From: Diplosphaera chodatii
Lineage: Eukaryota; Chlorophyta; Trebouxiophyceae; Prasiolales; Stichococcaceae
Assembly (NCBI GenBank): GCA_032358165.1
Contig: JAALGY010000014.1
Location: 868,001 to 932,000 of the forward strand
Direction: 5' to 3'
Length of the DNA: 64,000 nt
The notes under the pieces are model-generated. The model did not search any database and was not told the origin of the DNA. It saw only the letters and a list, made by a program, of their open reading frames with translations. Of the stretch, positions 23,646 to 36,480 are shown piece by piece. The position numbers were made by a program, and so were the translations under genes. Every line of letters starts with the position of its first letter. Within the stretch, counting starts at the first letter, position 1.

Positions 23646-26600
23646 ATGCTACTTCGATCTGAGAGTGCTGTGATTGTGGCCTCTCTGACATTGCTGATCG
23701 GTGCCAGCGCGACTTCATCGGCCCCTCTTGGCCCTGTCAAGGGTGCCCGCAACGCCGCACCCAATGCATTCACAGACCAGCTGATCAGCAGATGTGACGT
23801 GCAGTACCATGAGACCGTTCTTGACCACTTCAACTGGGTAGGCTACGGTCGAATGACTGACTCTCGCACTCCCAGTGCTGTAAACATGATGATTTGTGCA
23901 CTCACAAGGTAGACTGGTCTTCCATGCAGGCTGAGCCAGATGGCGGGAACAGCACCTTCAGGTGAGAGTGACCATCTGCTCATAATGCACATAGCTTGAC
24001 TTATCTGCGCAGTGGGCAGGAGGGTTGTTCAGGCGGCCATTTGATGATGCGCAGGCAGCGTGTCTTCATCTGTGACAAGCGCAACTGGAAGAAAAATGGC
24101 CCCATCTTCTTCTACGTTGGCAACGAGGCGGATGTTACCTTGTAGGCATCATAGCACTGCTGCGGCGCCTGCTGCGTGCTGCTATGGAAGGTTGCAGGCC
24201 ATGCGTCTGAACGCCTCTGAACATTCACTCTTGAGAACTGTCTCGTGCGCAGGTATCTCAATGCCACCGGCTTGATGTGGGAGTCCGGCCCAGAGTTTGG
24301 AGCAGTGCTGGTGGTAAGCCTCTTGCACGTTCCTGCATCGTGTCAGCTTGGGACTCAAGGGTCAATGGATATGTCTGGCAGGGCAACGGCTTACCATCCT
24401 GTCTTGCAGTTTGCGGAGCACCGGTATTATGGCGAGTCCAAGCCGTTCGACCCCTCCGTCATCCGAAAGCACATGCAGTACCTCACCGCCACACAGGTCA
24501 GCTGAGCCTCGCCATTCTTCAGCGCATGCTGATGTTGTTGCTCAGCTGGAGCGTGCACCTCTGTCAAAGATGGGCATCTGAAAACCATCAGTGCCAGCTA
24601 CCTTGTTCGCCAAGAACATGCCAACTCGACCTGCTGCAGGCGCTGGCAGACTATGCGGTGCTGACCGAGAAGCTGAAGCACGAGTGGGAGTCGCCTGACT
24701 CTGCTGTGATCGGCTTCGGCGGCAGCTATGGCGGCATGCTTGCTGCCTGGTTCCGCATGAAATACCCCAACATGCTGGACGGTGAGCAGTTGTCAAACAA
24801 GCCGGCCCTTTTTTTTAAATTGCACGATGCTTCCCTCGTGCATCAGCTGCTTGTCCACATCCAAAGCGTGGGGCAGGATGTATTGGCTGCAAGGGCCAGC
24901 GCTACATCTGTCCTGACTGTTGAACATTTTGATTGAATGACACGATGTAAGCAGCAGACCGATGCACGTTGCCGATTGCCTCTGCAGGAGCCATTGCATC
25001 ATCAGCACCAATCTGGTCCTTCTACAACATGGGCTACAACGACAAGTCATTTGCACAGATCGTCACACGGGACGCCTCTTCATCAGGCGGTTCCAGCAAG
25101 CATTGCGCAGGTGCTGCACTGCGCAAGTGCACACCTGCAGCCGTGTTGCTGGAAGAATTTCGCATCAGCAGAGCTGCGTGATGGGTCTGAAGCATGGCAA
25201 TCATCGACCAGCAGCATGGTGATGTGCTGACATAGTGACTGTGAACATGCTGTGCCCTCTGTTCCCAAGGCAATCTGCGCAAGGCTTGGGCGGCACTGTT
25301 CGCTCTGGGCAAGCACAGCGACGGCCGCGCCGCAATTGCACAGGCGATGAACCTGTGCGGGGCCGGCAATGCGCTCGAGAACGAAGCGGATGTGAATGTG
25401 CTGGCGCAGTGGGCACAGTCTGCATGGGACTATATGGCTATGGTGCGTCCAGTAACCCTGTGCCTGACAGACTGGTGACAACATGGCAGAGAAGCCAGCT
25501 GGCCAGGACGCTGCTTCCAGTGCAGGCAGCAACTACTTTCACACAGGATGCTGCACCTCGGGACGTGGCTCGGAAACTTCATTAAGTTGACACGTACGGC
25601 ACGCCGTCCATGTGCAACATGATGCTTGCGCTTGACCTTGCTGTTCCTCACTGCAGGGCGACTACCCGTACCCATCATCCTACATCCTCAACGGCCTGGG
25701 CGAGCTGCCGGCCTTCCCGGTTCGTGTCGCGTGCGACAGCCTGGGCGGGAAGGGCATGGCCGGCGCGGAGCTGCTGGCCGGGCTGGCGGGGGCGGTGGGC
25801 GTGTTCTACAACTACTCCGGCACCCTGGAGTGCCTGGACTACACCAAGGTGGATGCTGTGTTGAGCTGTCACGACGGAGGCGCTCACCAGACACACTGGT
25901 ACACCGACGTCGGCTGATGTCCAACGGGCTTCAAACCAGCATTGCAGCTGACTACAAGGGGCCTGATGGGTGTGCGCAGGGGGTCAACAATGCCACGGAC
26001 GAGGACGGCGAGTTCTGGTGGTACCAGTCGTGCACGGAGCAGCCCATGCCTTTTGCACGCGATGGCGGTGCGCTTCGTGCCCTCTGCTTGCGCCTGCTGG
26101 CAGCTTGCCTTGCGCTGACCCGCACACTTGAGCTTGGGACAGGCAGCTTGCTAGAGGACAGGCACTTTGCTAGGTGTCGCAGGCTGGATGGAGCCTTGAG
26201 CAGCAGACACAGTAACTGGCAGTGCACAGTACACGCTGTGGCAAGGACGAACCTTGATTGTCCATGTTGCCTGAAGGGATTGTGCTATTGCGTCTGTGTG
26301 TGATGATCATGCAGTGGACGATGCGTTCTGGGATCAGCCGGACAACAGGACGCAGGCGGCAGCAGATTGCGAGCAGCAGTGGGGCGTCAAGCCACGTCGC
26401 CACTGGCCTGGGCTGCAGTACGTCCATTCAACCATCTGCATGAGAACCCGACCCTGCTGTGCTGCCTGCCGGAGTGTGATGGTAGGTGCAGTGAAGTCAG
26501 CGACCCCTCCAACCACGCAGCGACCTCGCCTGCTGCGGGGTGCTTGCCCGGCAGATCCACGATCGGCTTGTGACTGTCTGACGCCGAGGTTCTGCTCTGG

Positions 26601-27295
26601 CTCAGGTTTCTGGGCAAGGACATCGACACAGCCTCCAACATCGTCTTTGCCAACGGCGACCTCGACCCCTGGTCCGGCGGCGGGGTGCTCGAGGTGTGCG
26701 CACAACTTGCATGAGCTGACACCATGCTGACCCGCCAAAGGCAGTGAGAAGAGGATACACCGGACGACCGTTCATACTTTGCATATCTCGAAGCAATACA
26801 GCAGTCATCTTGACGCACCACTGCCTATGCATTGCATATGCTCACACTGCATGTGCGCCGGCTGCAGGACATCAACGACTCGGTGAAGGCGATCCGCATC
26901 CCCGAGGGCGCCCACCACCTGGACCTGTTCTTCTCACATGTCAATGACCCGGCCTCTGTCAGGTGCTGCTCTCACGAACGCTGAGCGATTGTGTTCTTGA
27001 GGAATAAGTGCCCGTTCAACCCAGATGCACGACCCTGCAGTCTCAGGCGCTGATGGTGCTGCAGCGCTGTGCCTCTTGCCTGACAGCGCACATCGCCTGA
27101 TGCAGGAAAGCGCGAGATGCGCAGCGGCGGGAGATGCGGCGGTGGGTCCGGCAGAAGGCAGAGCGCGTGGCAGTCAGAGCAGCTAGGATGTCGGGAGATA
27201 GGATGAAGATTCGAGACCAGCCCCTGGCTGCGCAGTCTATCCTGCTGCGGCGGGGGGACCGCGCCTCTGGTCACACTTATTCACAGAACGCCTGA
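23646..27295 (+). CDS. Secreted serine carboxypeptidase, family S28 (Pro-X carboxypeptidase-like)
   Basis: Predicted lysosomal, vacuolar or secreted peptidase that removes residues from peptide C-termini after proline or cleaves nearby bonds. It starts with a hydrophobic signal peptide ([20 protein letters not shown]). Then come the family hallmarks in order: [37 protein letters not shown], the nucleophile serine in [15 protein letters not shown] (about 24715-24760), AIASSAPIW, the catalytic aspartate in [13 protein letters not shown] (about 26650-26690) and the histidine in EGAHHLDLF (about 26905). The triad is complete. Exon 1 is 23646-23837; roughly 13 exons follow with matching phases, and the last ends at 27295. 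Several NxS/T sites fit an exported glycoprotein. The C-terminus is a basic, Arg-rich helix typical of the family. Substrate specificity cannot be read from sequence. Confidence 0.9.
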
Positions 27296-28410
27296 CGATA
27301 TGGCAGCGTCCTCAGGAATTCTTCCCAAGAACCCACTGCACTTTGCGTAGAAGCTGCAAGCGTGTCCGTGTGCCGGCAGCGCGGCAGGCACATTCCGATC
27401 ATGCAGTCTGCCTGGTGCATTGGGTTTTGAAGGGGTTCCCCGACTGCAGCTTCATGGACCAAAGGGCCCAATCCGCAGGCGCCTTCTGCAATATCGCCCT
27501 ATAGTGGCGGCGATGCGGCCCTGCACATGAGACCATGTCCGACCTCATTCAATCTCATCCCACCCAATCCGCTCGCACGTCAGCGCCATCGCTCGTGTAG
27601 CAGGATCAAGCGACAGCCGGGGGCATCCCTGCAGTTTACCAGACAGAGTCGAACGCTGTCAATAGCTCACGGGGTCGGCACACCAGCCTGCACTCCTTCG
27701 AAGCCGCGGTCGACGCCAGCGGTCGTCCCGGTGGTCAGCTCAGCCGTTCGTGGCGCCTATCCGCTGCAGCTCATAGCGCAGCGCGATGGGGTGCTGCAGC
27801 TCGCATCCTGCCGGCGGCGCCCAGCCCAAGCCCAGCCAGACGCAGGCGAGATTGAAGTCACTCGGAACGCAGTTGCGTGCTGTCACGAGCTGGTGCTTAC
27901 AAAGGCACCGCATCGTGTCCTACAGCTGATCGTGCGCCAATGCACATGCGGAACGAGCGCGAAGCGTCTCTCTTTACTTCCGGTGTGCTAGTGTCAGCCA
28001 TCCCGGTCTGAGACTGCCAGCTCCCGAGGTCAGCCAGCCGCCTTAGTGTTGATGCTGCTGGCTTCGTCGACTACGCGCTGCCAAGCAGCGCACAGAGTTG
28101 CAAGCTGCTCCCGGCAGCCGGGGTGCCAAGCAAAAGTATCAGATCAGATACCCAGCTGAGTCAAACATGGGGTTCCTCACGCCGTCTCTGTTGGTGCACC
28201 CATGCAGCATGAGCTGTTCTGGTGTTCAACAGGCGTCTGACATCTGCTAGCAGGTCTTCAAACGGCTCCACTCTGCAGATTGCATAGCGCATGCGCATCA
28301 GCTATCCTCCCGTGCATGATGGTGGATCTGCGCGTCTGGGCGGCCGAATCGCGTGCAAATGAGAGGTGAGGGCTTGCGACAAGCCACAACTCATCATCGC
28401 TGCCTCTTCG
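27296..28410. other. Intergenic region with one unassigned open frame
   Basis: Downstream of the S28 protease. It contains an ATG-initiated frame of 154 codons on the plus strand (27527-27991), Pro/Arg/Cys-containing and without recognisable motifs. It might be a 5' exon or 5' untranslated region of the next gene. The start exon of the Ala-rich gene beginning at 28411 must lie somewhere here but could not be joined in frame. Confidence 0.4.
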
Positions 28411-29803
28411 CAGGCTGCGAACGGACCTAAGGCGGCAGCCAGCACATCAGCGCGGCCAGTGGCAGGCGCAGCGCACAATGCTGCCGGCACAGCTCAGAAC
28501 ACTGTGGCAAAGGCCGCTAACGCGGTGCCCGGCGTGGCTACAAAGCCGATCGCACCTGCAGCTGGCGCCAATGCGGGTGGTGGCAGCGGTGCAGGTGGCA
28601 CTGCTGCCAATGGTATGGCTGGCAATGGGGCCGGCAGCACAGCAACTGCGGCGCCCATAGCAAACCACACTGCGCCCCCCGATCAGGTGCAGACCGCAGC
28701 CGCCAACGCAGCCGGCAAAGCAGCCGGGGGCCTGAGCCAGGCGCCAGATGGCAGCGGCGGCGTTGCCAGCGCCGGGGTCGCCGACAACAGTGCAGACCTA
28801 GCCGTCGCCTCCCAAACCGCAGCGGCTGCAATGGCAAATGGCCCCGCACCTGTGATGGGTGGCGGCGCTGGAGGTGCTGCCGCCTTCGTGTCGCCTCCCC
28901 GCCCCGCCGGCCTGCCCCGCCCCGCGGGCAGCCCAAAGCTGGCATCCTCAGGTGCGTGCCCCTCCTTCAGGCGGCAGAGGGACACATAGCCTGAGGACGA
29001 CGAGGCAGCTGGGGATGGTTGTCTCCTGCAGAGCCTGCTAGTCACTGCAGATGTGTCGGGTTTCTAGACATGAAAGGAAAGCCAACATCTCGCTGGCTGC
29101 TTGCGTCAGGCACTAAGGTGGTTGCGGAGCGTCCGCGGTGGGGGGCCAGGCCCGCTGCCGCCGAGGCGCAGGCCATCCGCAAAGGCGGCAGCGGCCGCCT
29201 CAGCTTTACTGAGGGCAGCCCTGTGCTGGCCACGCCGCCGCGCCGCCGCACCGCTGGCGATACTGTTGGTGAACACTTGTCATCGTCTGCCAATAAACCG
29301 TGCTTGAAAAGCAGGCCTGCTGCACAGCCGTGCACCGCTGCAAGTGCCTCACAGACTGCATAGGCAACGCTTGCCGTAGTTTCAAGACCACTGTAAATTC
29401 CACGTAGGCGGCGCGGTGCCACAGAACTCTACACCGGATCAGCGACGCATGACTTCCCCACTGGTCCGCACGCCCAGCTACATGCTGGCCACCAGCAGCT
29501 CCAAGTCCAAGGTGTTTGCAACCCCGCCCACCAACCGCAGCCGCAACGAGGTGTGCTGTCATGACTGCCAGCGGCTTTGCGACCCGATGTTGCGGTGCTG
29601 GCCTGCCAAGCGCTGTGGACATGTGCATGGTGCACATGCAGGGGGCTGCAGCTCTGCATGCTGTGCAGTTGTTGACGATCAAGGTCATGCTTCTCGGAGG
29701 CGACTCATCTGCACTTGTTTGAACGAGGCACACTCTGCGCGGCGTGCAGGGCCGCCGCCCCTATGGCATGGTGCAGCCCTCGGGCGACGAGGAGCAGGCA
29801 TGA
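28411..29803 (+). CDS. Ala/Pro/Gly-rich protein of unknown function (5' end unresolved)
   Basis: I do not recognise a family. Four phase-consistent exons: 28411-28951, about 29112-29266, about 29409-29550 and 29751-29803. The first is an Ala/Gly/Asn-rich low-complexity stretch of about 180 residues ending PPRPAGLPRPAGSPKLASS. Later exons are basic and Ser/Pro-rich, with TPP and SP sites (SPVLATPPRRR, SPLVRTPSYMLATSSSK, KVFATPPTNRSR), then RRPYGMVQPSGDEEQA and stop. The pattern suggests an intrinsically disordered protein with possible proline-directed phosphorylation sites, conceivably cytoskeletal or nuclear; this is inference. A splice acceptor precedes 28411 (CTCTTCGCAG), so the initiator is on an upstream exon I could not place. 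Confidence 0.6.
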
Positions 29804-30764
29804 GGAGCGGGCAGTGCCTGCCTCTTGTGGTGAATGGGACGTGGCGACGGTCGGCGGCTGCCAACTGGCCATGCCAGTGTTGGGGGACAGAAACACCAGG
29901 GCACCGTGCGCTGTTGCGTGTGGACAGTAGCACTGCAGAGTTGGCGCCCGACACGCTAGGAGACATGTATTCTTGTCATTCTTCGCCCGCAAGGGGCCTG
30001 CTCCTGCGTGCAGCACGCTCTTCTGGCAACGTGATATGTCCTCCGTGATGCACTGACATGCACATGCTACCCGTGTGTGGATCAAATTGCACCTGCTCGA
30101 TCTGGACCCATTTGTGTCATACCGTAGCAGTGCTTTCGGGGGTTGCTGGACGTATTGGTTTGGTGATTAGGGCGCTGTGCTCATTCTGCTTTGAACTGAG
30201 AGGGCTGCAGTGTTGTGCTGGCGAGCTTGCATACCCGTACTGTGTTATTGCTATACCACAGCGCGAAGCGGTCAGGAGATAGGGTGGTAATCAGGGTCGT
30301 CGGTGCAGGTGGGAAGACGACTGAATGCATCGTTCAGCAGAGTCCTGCGATCATGTTAGACCCTTCCATACTGCATGGACGGGTGGAGACATCTTGAGCT
30401 CTACTCAGGTATTCACCTGTAGCACACGTGGCGTAATGCTGTCTGACTGGTCTGACAGCTGGGAGGTCACCATGCCACTCTGCAGCTCGCCGCGCAAGTT
30501 TCATAGCACTTCAGGTGGTCTCGCCTCTGTATATTACCACAGAAGCTAGGTTGGTTGCTGACTGCTGCCTCGGATAGCGCTGCGAGTAGGCTGTCACCCG
30601 GACGGCTTGTGTGTTGCGACAGATCTGTCTTGGGAATCGCACCTCAGACGTTGTTCCGCCTCGTCTACTATGAAAGCCTCATCCATACTATGAGGACTAC
30701 GTGACGTATAACCAAAGATGTAGTTTGCACCTCAGCAGGACGTTCGTAACACCTGTCAGCAGCC
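29804..30764. other. Intergenic region
   Basis: Between the Ala/Pro-rich gene and the five-pass membrane protein, both on the plus strand. It should hold a 3' untranslated region and a promoter. A signal-peptide exon of the downstream gene may be hidden here, because a splice-acceptor-like CAGCAG directly precedes 30763. No confident exon is seen. Confidence 0.4.
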
Positions 30765-33700
30765 ATGTCCAACCTCACTGCACTCAATGTGGTGGGCGTT
30801 GTGTTCAATGGCAACGACTCGCAGATCAGCTACCTGCCGAACTGCAGCTCAGCAGTCAGCTACGGGGATTACACCATATCCGGCGCCAGGGGCTTCGACC
30901 TGCGGCGCTGGAGCTACTACAAGGTGCCTTGCAGTCCTGCATGCATGCATTCGGCCACAGCATCGCACGGCTGTGCAGTACTGAGTAACCCCATGTAGTC
31001 CCCCATACTCGAGTTGTAGATCCACGGTATGCTGGTGCACGGTTGTAGCTGCGTCAGCTATATCACCACTGTCATGCAGGGCCATCTGACATATGCCATC
31101 GGTGGCTGGGTGTGCGCAGCAATCTGCCTGGTCTTGGCGATTCTCTTCACCATATGGGTGCGCACCTGCATGATCCACTAGAATGCTGAGCTCCTGCATG
31201 TAGGTGCGACTGGTGCGCATGTTATCCCAGCTGTCATAGGCTGTCAGCGTGTACGTGCTTGCACGCTGCAGCTGGTGTCACTATGCGCGTGCACATGCTG
31301 CTTCGGTATGCGGCGGCGGTCGAACTCCGAGTGGAGGGACGCCGCTGCCTGGGGCGTGCACAAGGACAACCCAGCCGCTGCTCCACCCTCCAGGCGAGCT
31401 CCTCGCAAGGCTTTGCCAATACCCGGCTGCCAGGCCTGGCCTGCATCTCAGCAGCAGGGGACCGCTATCGCCTGGTTGGGAGCTGCTGCCCAGACGCTGA
31501 GCTGGCCGCTTTGCTTTGGTTCAATCGTTGGAATAACGTCTTGACAGCTGAGCGCAGCCACATTTGCAGGCTGCGGGGGTTCCGGGGGCGCCATGGCCTG
31601 TGGAACATCCTGTTCTGCGCGCTGATCGTCGCCTCGCTGCTCATCATGCTGGCGACGTCCGCCTGGGGCCTGGCCGCCGGCATCAGCGCCACCCGCCACC
31701 TGTCGGATGACTTCTGGAATGTCATCCAGGTCGCACGCACCAAGGTGAGGGCGAGGGATCAGCAGGAGTTGAATGACTCCACCAGGGTTTTGAAAACCTG
31801 TCAGTGCACTGGGGCATCCTGCGTGTATGGCGTGCTGTGAAAATAGCCTGATGTCAAGCGCCTGGCTGGAATTGCACTCTGGTTGCCACAGCTTTGGTGT
31901 ATGTCATTGCAGGTGGCCGCGCTGAGGAACGATGTCGGCACATTCTTTGACGGCGTCACAAATCTGCAGTCGGTCCTGTACGCCATGTCGACCGTCCTCG
32001 CCGGTGAGTGAACCCTGTTTGGTCAACTGTCAACTACATACTGCAGACGTCTGCACCTGGTTCAGCCATGAAGCAGCGTGGGACATGCCGGACCGTCTCC
32101 TGAGATGCGCCAGCTGTGCATGTACCAGACACAGGATGCGGTGCGCAACCCCGTCCAACGTGCTGAACCCCAAGTAGCAGTCCAGCAGTGGAGGTTGTCG
32201 CTTGCAGGCGTCAACCTTGACAACGTGGCAGGCCAGCTGGGCTTGCCGTTGAACCTGACGGGGCTGGCCAACGCCCAGGTGTCGGGCGCCATCTCGGACG
32301 TCGCCGATGGCCTGGGTGCGGCCCTGCTGTCATAGGCTGCAGTGGTGTCTGAGCGTCTCTGCACGCTCATTGTCGTAGGCCAGGCCACAGTAGATCTCGC
32401 AGCCTAGAAGCAAACAGCGTCATATGACACGTCATATGACTCGGCCGAGAATACCAAGTCCTGGACGGTTGTGAACTGTTGCAGGCCAAGTGACGGCCGG
32501 CGGCAGCGACGTCACGGACAAAATTCAGCGCTACGGCGTCCAAACGCTGACCAACCTGCAGAACGACTACAAAGCGCGAATCGACGATGTGAGAGTCTCC
32601 AAGCATGTTTCACCCCATGTGGTCCGTGTCATCCGTCGCTCGCTCCATGTTTTAACCCGTCAGGAAGAGGCAGGGCTGACTGTGCTGGCACACACGTCGA
32701 AGGTATATCGGCATGCACGCAGGTGCAAGACATCTATGTGCCGATCGTGCTGAGCGTGCTGTTCGGGGTGATGGTCATCCTGGGGATCACAGCCACAGTG
32801 CTGCTGCTGCTGCGGCGGGTCAGACTGGGTGGCACCTTCCTGGCGCTGCTGTGGTTCTGGACGGTCATCTACATGATAGCTGGACCAGGTATGGACACCA
32901 GTCAGCACCCCTTCGCACAGACCGTGTGCAGAATGTGTGCCGTTGCCCTGAACGCTTTGACATCTGAGCGCCTGATGGGTCATCTGTCGTCCACTCTGGA
33001 CACCTCAAGGTGCTGCTTCGATGGTTGTGACAGGAGCGCTGAACTACGCCACGCATTTCACCAGTGACACCTGCCTGTACCCCGAGAACTTCACGTTCAA
33101 GGTGAGCATCAAGGCATGATCTCGTTCATGCCTTGTTTCATGCGATCACGTCATTGCCGCCTGGTGAATATATGGGAGCACCACATTCAGCAAGACAGCC
33201 AGCAAGGCAACCCTTGTTTGCCCATGACAATGCTGTACTTACCTCACAGGCGTGAGCTCCACAAACTCTTGTCAATATGACCTGCTGCCCCTTCAGCCCA
33301 TCCTGATCAATTGTTGTGATCTGCAGGTGGTGAACCAAACAGGGTCGCTGACTTTGGCAGACCGGGGCCGCATCACTACGGGGCTGGAGTACTACTTTGG
33401 CGCCTTTGGTACCACTGTGACTCTGAACGAGATCATCGACCAGGTGTGCGTTCCTGCCTTCTTGAAGATAACAGCAGCTTATGTATCCACATAACGAAGC
33501 GGTGGTGCTGCTCGCAATGCCGCCCGCACTCTCAAGTTTCGGGCCATGCAGTCATCTGGCACCACATTGGCGTGTGGTCTTTGCGGCACATGCCATGTCT
33601 CCTGAGGCCGTGGATGCTTTGCACTGTGTTGCACCTACTTTACGTGGGCAATCTTTGTAGCCTGCATGTTCTATTCTGGCCCTTGTCCTGTCCTCCTGTC

Positions 33701-35770
33701 AAGCTTCCTCACCTCCGCGCCTGAGATTGGGCCGGCCGTCTGTTGCATCAGTGCTCCAGGCGGGACGAACCCAGCATCCCTCGGCCCTATTGGGCCAAAA
33801 CCCTTTCTTGCCTGCGGCCAAAGCCACCAACATCTGTGATCGCCTGTGTCATAGAACAAAGCATGTGTTTGCAATGACAGCAACATGGTTTCGCAGTATA
33901 AGTTGCACAGCGCTCGGCACTGTGCAAGTCTGTACGACAGCAGGTGGAGAGGGCCCACTTTAGCCCAGACGGCCCCATGGCAAACAGGGTCCCTGCACTG
34001 CTGGCTCTCAGGCTGATTGACAAGGCACATGCGGCTGACAGGTGTATGGCATCGATCTTGCGCTGGTGAGCAACCTGGCGTCCACCCCATTGGTCAACGA
34101 GACCATTGTGAAGCTGTCGAGCCAGGCCGCTCAGGTGAGAAAACAAAGACCTGCTTGGTGCTAGTGCATTCCACCACCTGCTTTACTGCACACCGCAGCA
34201 GGTCTCGCGGCTGTTGCCCACAGCACTATCAGCTGCACCGTTTCAGTGCTGACAGACAGCCGTCACAAGAGTAGATGGTGTGTGGAAGCAAACACTCTAA
34301 TGGGGTTTTGGCACATGCTGCAGGACATCCTGCGCGCAACCAACTCGCTCAACAGCACCCAGCAACAGGCACTGTCAGCAGCACCTACCACGCTGTCGAC
34401 CATCATCTCGGTGAGGTTTTATACAGAAATCTGTGAATAGTTTCCCAGGCAATCGCGTGCTCGCTGTCTGCTGTGTATCTGGCACATCACCCCTCGCTGG
34501 GCTGTGGTAGCATGTTCTGCAAGGTGCACATCTTACGCTTGACATCAACAACAGTTGCTGCAACAACAACTCGTGACAGCATGGAGTTCGGCAGGCAGGA
34601 TCCCGCCTGGAACACTGACAAGTTGGTGGGAGACCACCCACCAAAGTTGATGTGGTGGTGTGCTGCACAGTCCTTCAACCAGCTGCAGCGGCAGATGTCG
34701 CGCGCCAACTACGAGGCCCTGTACAGCCAGGCCAAGACGCTGCTGTGCTGCACGCTGGCGGACGGCACGCGTGACGCCTGGGTGGCCTACACGGTCGCCT
34801 CCACATTTGCAGGTGCGTGCCGGCTGCAATGGGCATGAGCAGGGTGTCCACATCGAACTTGGTCTAGCAAGCTCAGACAGGGTGCCTGACGTGCTGTGCA
34901 TTGCGCAATGTGGAGGCACACAGCGCTCTGCGCAGTTGTTTCGGCTGGATCTTGTCAAGCTGCAAGGTTGCCCAGCTCATGTGCATGCCTGCAGCCTTTT
35001 GTGTATCGTGCTGCGTGTCACAAGGCCGCGCTTTGCTACTCGGACAGACTCTACAACCCATGCAGCTGCCATCGTGTGAACAGTTAGTTGCGGTAACTGG
35101 TGTGCTGGGTGCCTGCAGCGCTGCTGTGCATCCTGCTGTCGGTGCGGGCGCTCCAGGCGGCGCGCTCCAGCTACACCTCCTGCCCGCCGCCGCCCGAGAC
35201 GCAGTTCATCGTGGGCCCCGGCGCCAGCGGCAGGCCGGCCCCCGACAGCGGCATGGGCTCCCCAGCGTCGTCAACCCACCGCCAGGCGAGCACAGGACAT
35301 CGACATGACAGTCGTATTGCTGAAGTGCTTGGGTGCATAAAAAGCCCAGATTTGTGAGCGTCATCGAACATCATGTTGTCGCCGTGTGCAGACGTATCCG
35401 CCGCCATACAGTGGCAACGGCTACGGCGGCGAGATGAACGGCGGCGCGAACGGCCACTCGCCCCAGACTGGCTACCCAGTACCGGGTGCACCCGGCTATG
35501 CAGCGACTGGCTTAAATGGCTACGGGGCCGGCCCAGCAGCAGCGCAGCAGCGGCCAGCGTGGCCGTCCGCCCCGCCGCTGCACAACGGCAGCTATGCGCG
35601 CTTCAAGGTGTGGGGTTGTGCTCTGACAGTGTCGTTTAGGGTTTAGGATTTGCTGTCTGCTGTCAAAGATGTGCATATGTGTGGGCCACTGCTTCCTCCG
35701 GCACCTGCGTGCGACCGTTAACAGCGCACATGTGAACGGATGGAGTTGCTTCCTGCAGGAGGGGCCATGA
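30765..35770 (+). CDS. Five-pass membrane protein with prominin-like layout and PPPY tail (about 16 exons)
   Basis: Probable plasma-membrane protein, about 640 residues. Order: extracellular N-terminus with NxS/T sites; TM1 (GGWVCAAICLVLAILFTIW, about 31110); a short Cys-rich segment (CACTCCFGMRRR); TM2 (NILFCALIVASLLIMLATSA, about 31610); a large loop with NLTG-type sites; TM3 (YVPIVLSVLFGVMVILGITA) and TM4 (FLALLWFWTVIYMIAG, about 32840-32880); a second large loop with several N-glycosylation sites; TM5 (TVASTFA joined to ALLCILLSVRAL); then a Pro/Gly/Tyr-rich tail with PPPPE and TYPPPYSGNG. The last exon is only EGP and stop. This topology matches prominins and the plant transmembrane proteins distantly related to prominin/tweety. 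The ATG at 30765 encodes no signal peptide, so the true start may be further upstream. Function in algae is unknown. Confidence 0.75.
32419..32440. repeat. Duplicated 10-bp palindrome
   Basis: The palindrome GTCATATGAC occurs at 32419-32428 and again at 32431-32440, separated by AC, inside an intron of the five-pass membrane protein gene. It could be a chance duplication or a transcription-factor site. Confidence 0.8.
35635..35647. repeat. Interstitial plant-type telomere-like word
   Basis: TTTAGGGTTTAGG, about two units of the TTTAGGG telomere repeat, inside the last intron of the five-pass membrane protein gene. The match is short, so it is only suggestive. Confidence 0.5.
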
Positions 35771-36480
35771 ACGACGGACACGGACAGGCGTCTTGCAGCA
35801 GCTGATCTATGTGGCACCGCCCCAGAGATGCTAGATTCATCCTCTGTGCAGTGTTACTGCGCAAACCATTCATTTGGAACCCCGAGCTCTGTTGCAACAC
35901 TACCTAATCGGCTATGTGTACCTTGGGCTTTATCTGTCTGACACTGTTTTGACCACGCATGTGCGTTTGGGTCAGGTATCGGTACACCTAGAAGGAGTGG
36001 GTTTCTGGTATGTAGACAAGTGGTGGGGAACGCAGGTACTTGAGAAGGGGTAGCTCTCGGGACTACAGCTGTACGTTGCTCAATTATCCGCTTGGTGGCT
36101 GTGAACATATAACTGCTGGTGTCGCAAACCCAACGATGTGACACAGCAACATGCACGGAGTGCGGCGACAGCATGTGGACTTGCTTGAAAGACTACTACC
36201 ATGAACAGGTCCAGGTATACAGCCACAAACATACACCAACCCATCCGCACATCCTCCTCAACTTGCAGCAGCTTCCTGCACGCATGAAGGCTCAGTATCT
36301 CACGCCAGCAGACAGAGCTGCTTTTTGCTGTGTAGAGAACTGCCTCCAAGGATGCACAGGGCCGCAGGCAATGGAACATTTGGAAACACGCTCACCTGCC
36401 TTTGGTACTAGCTGATCCAAGGCACCAGACCGTGTTCAATGCCTATGGGCCCCTTATGCTGGCATGTATGCTGCACATTG
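35771..36480. other. Convergent intergenic region
   Basis: Between the stop of the plus-strand membrane protein (35770) and the stop of the minus-strand O-methyltransferase (36481). It should contain only the two 3' untranslated regions; nothing else is recognised. Confidence 0.5.
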
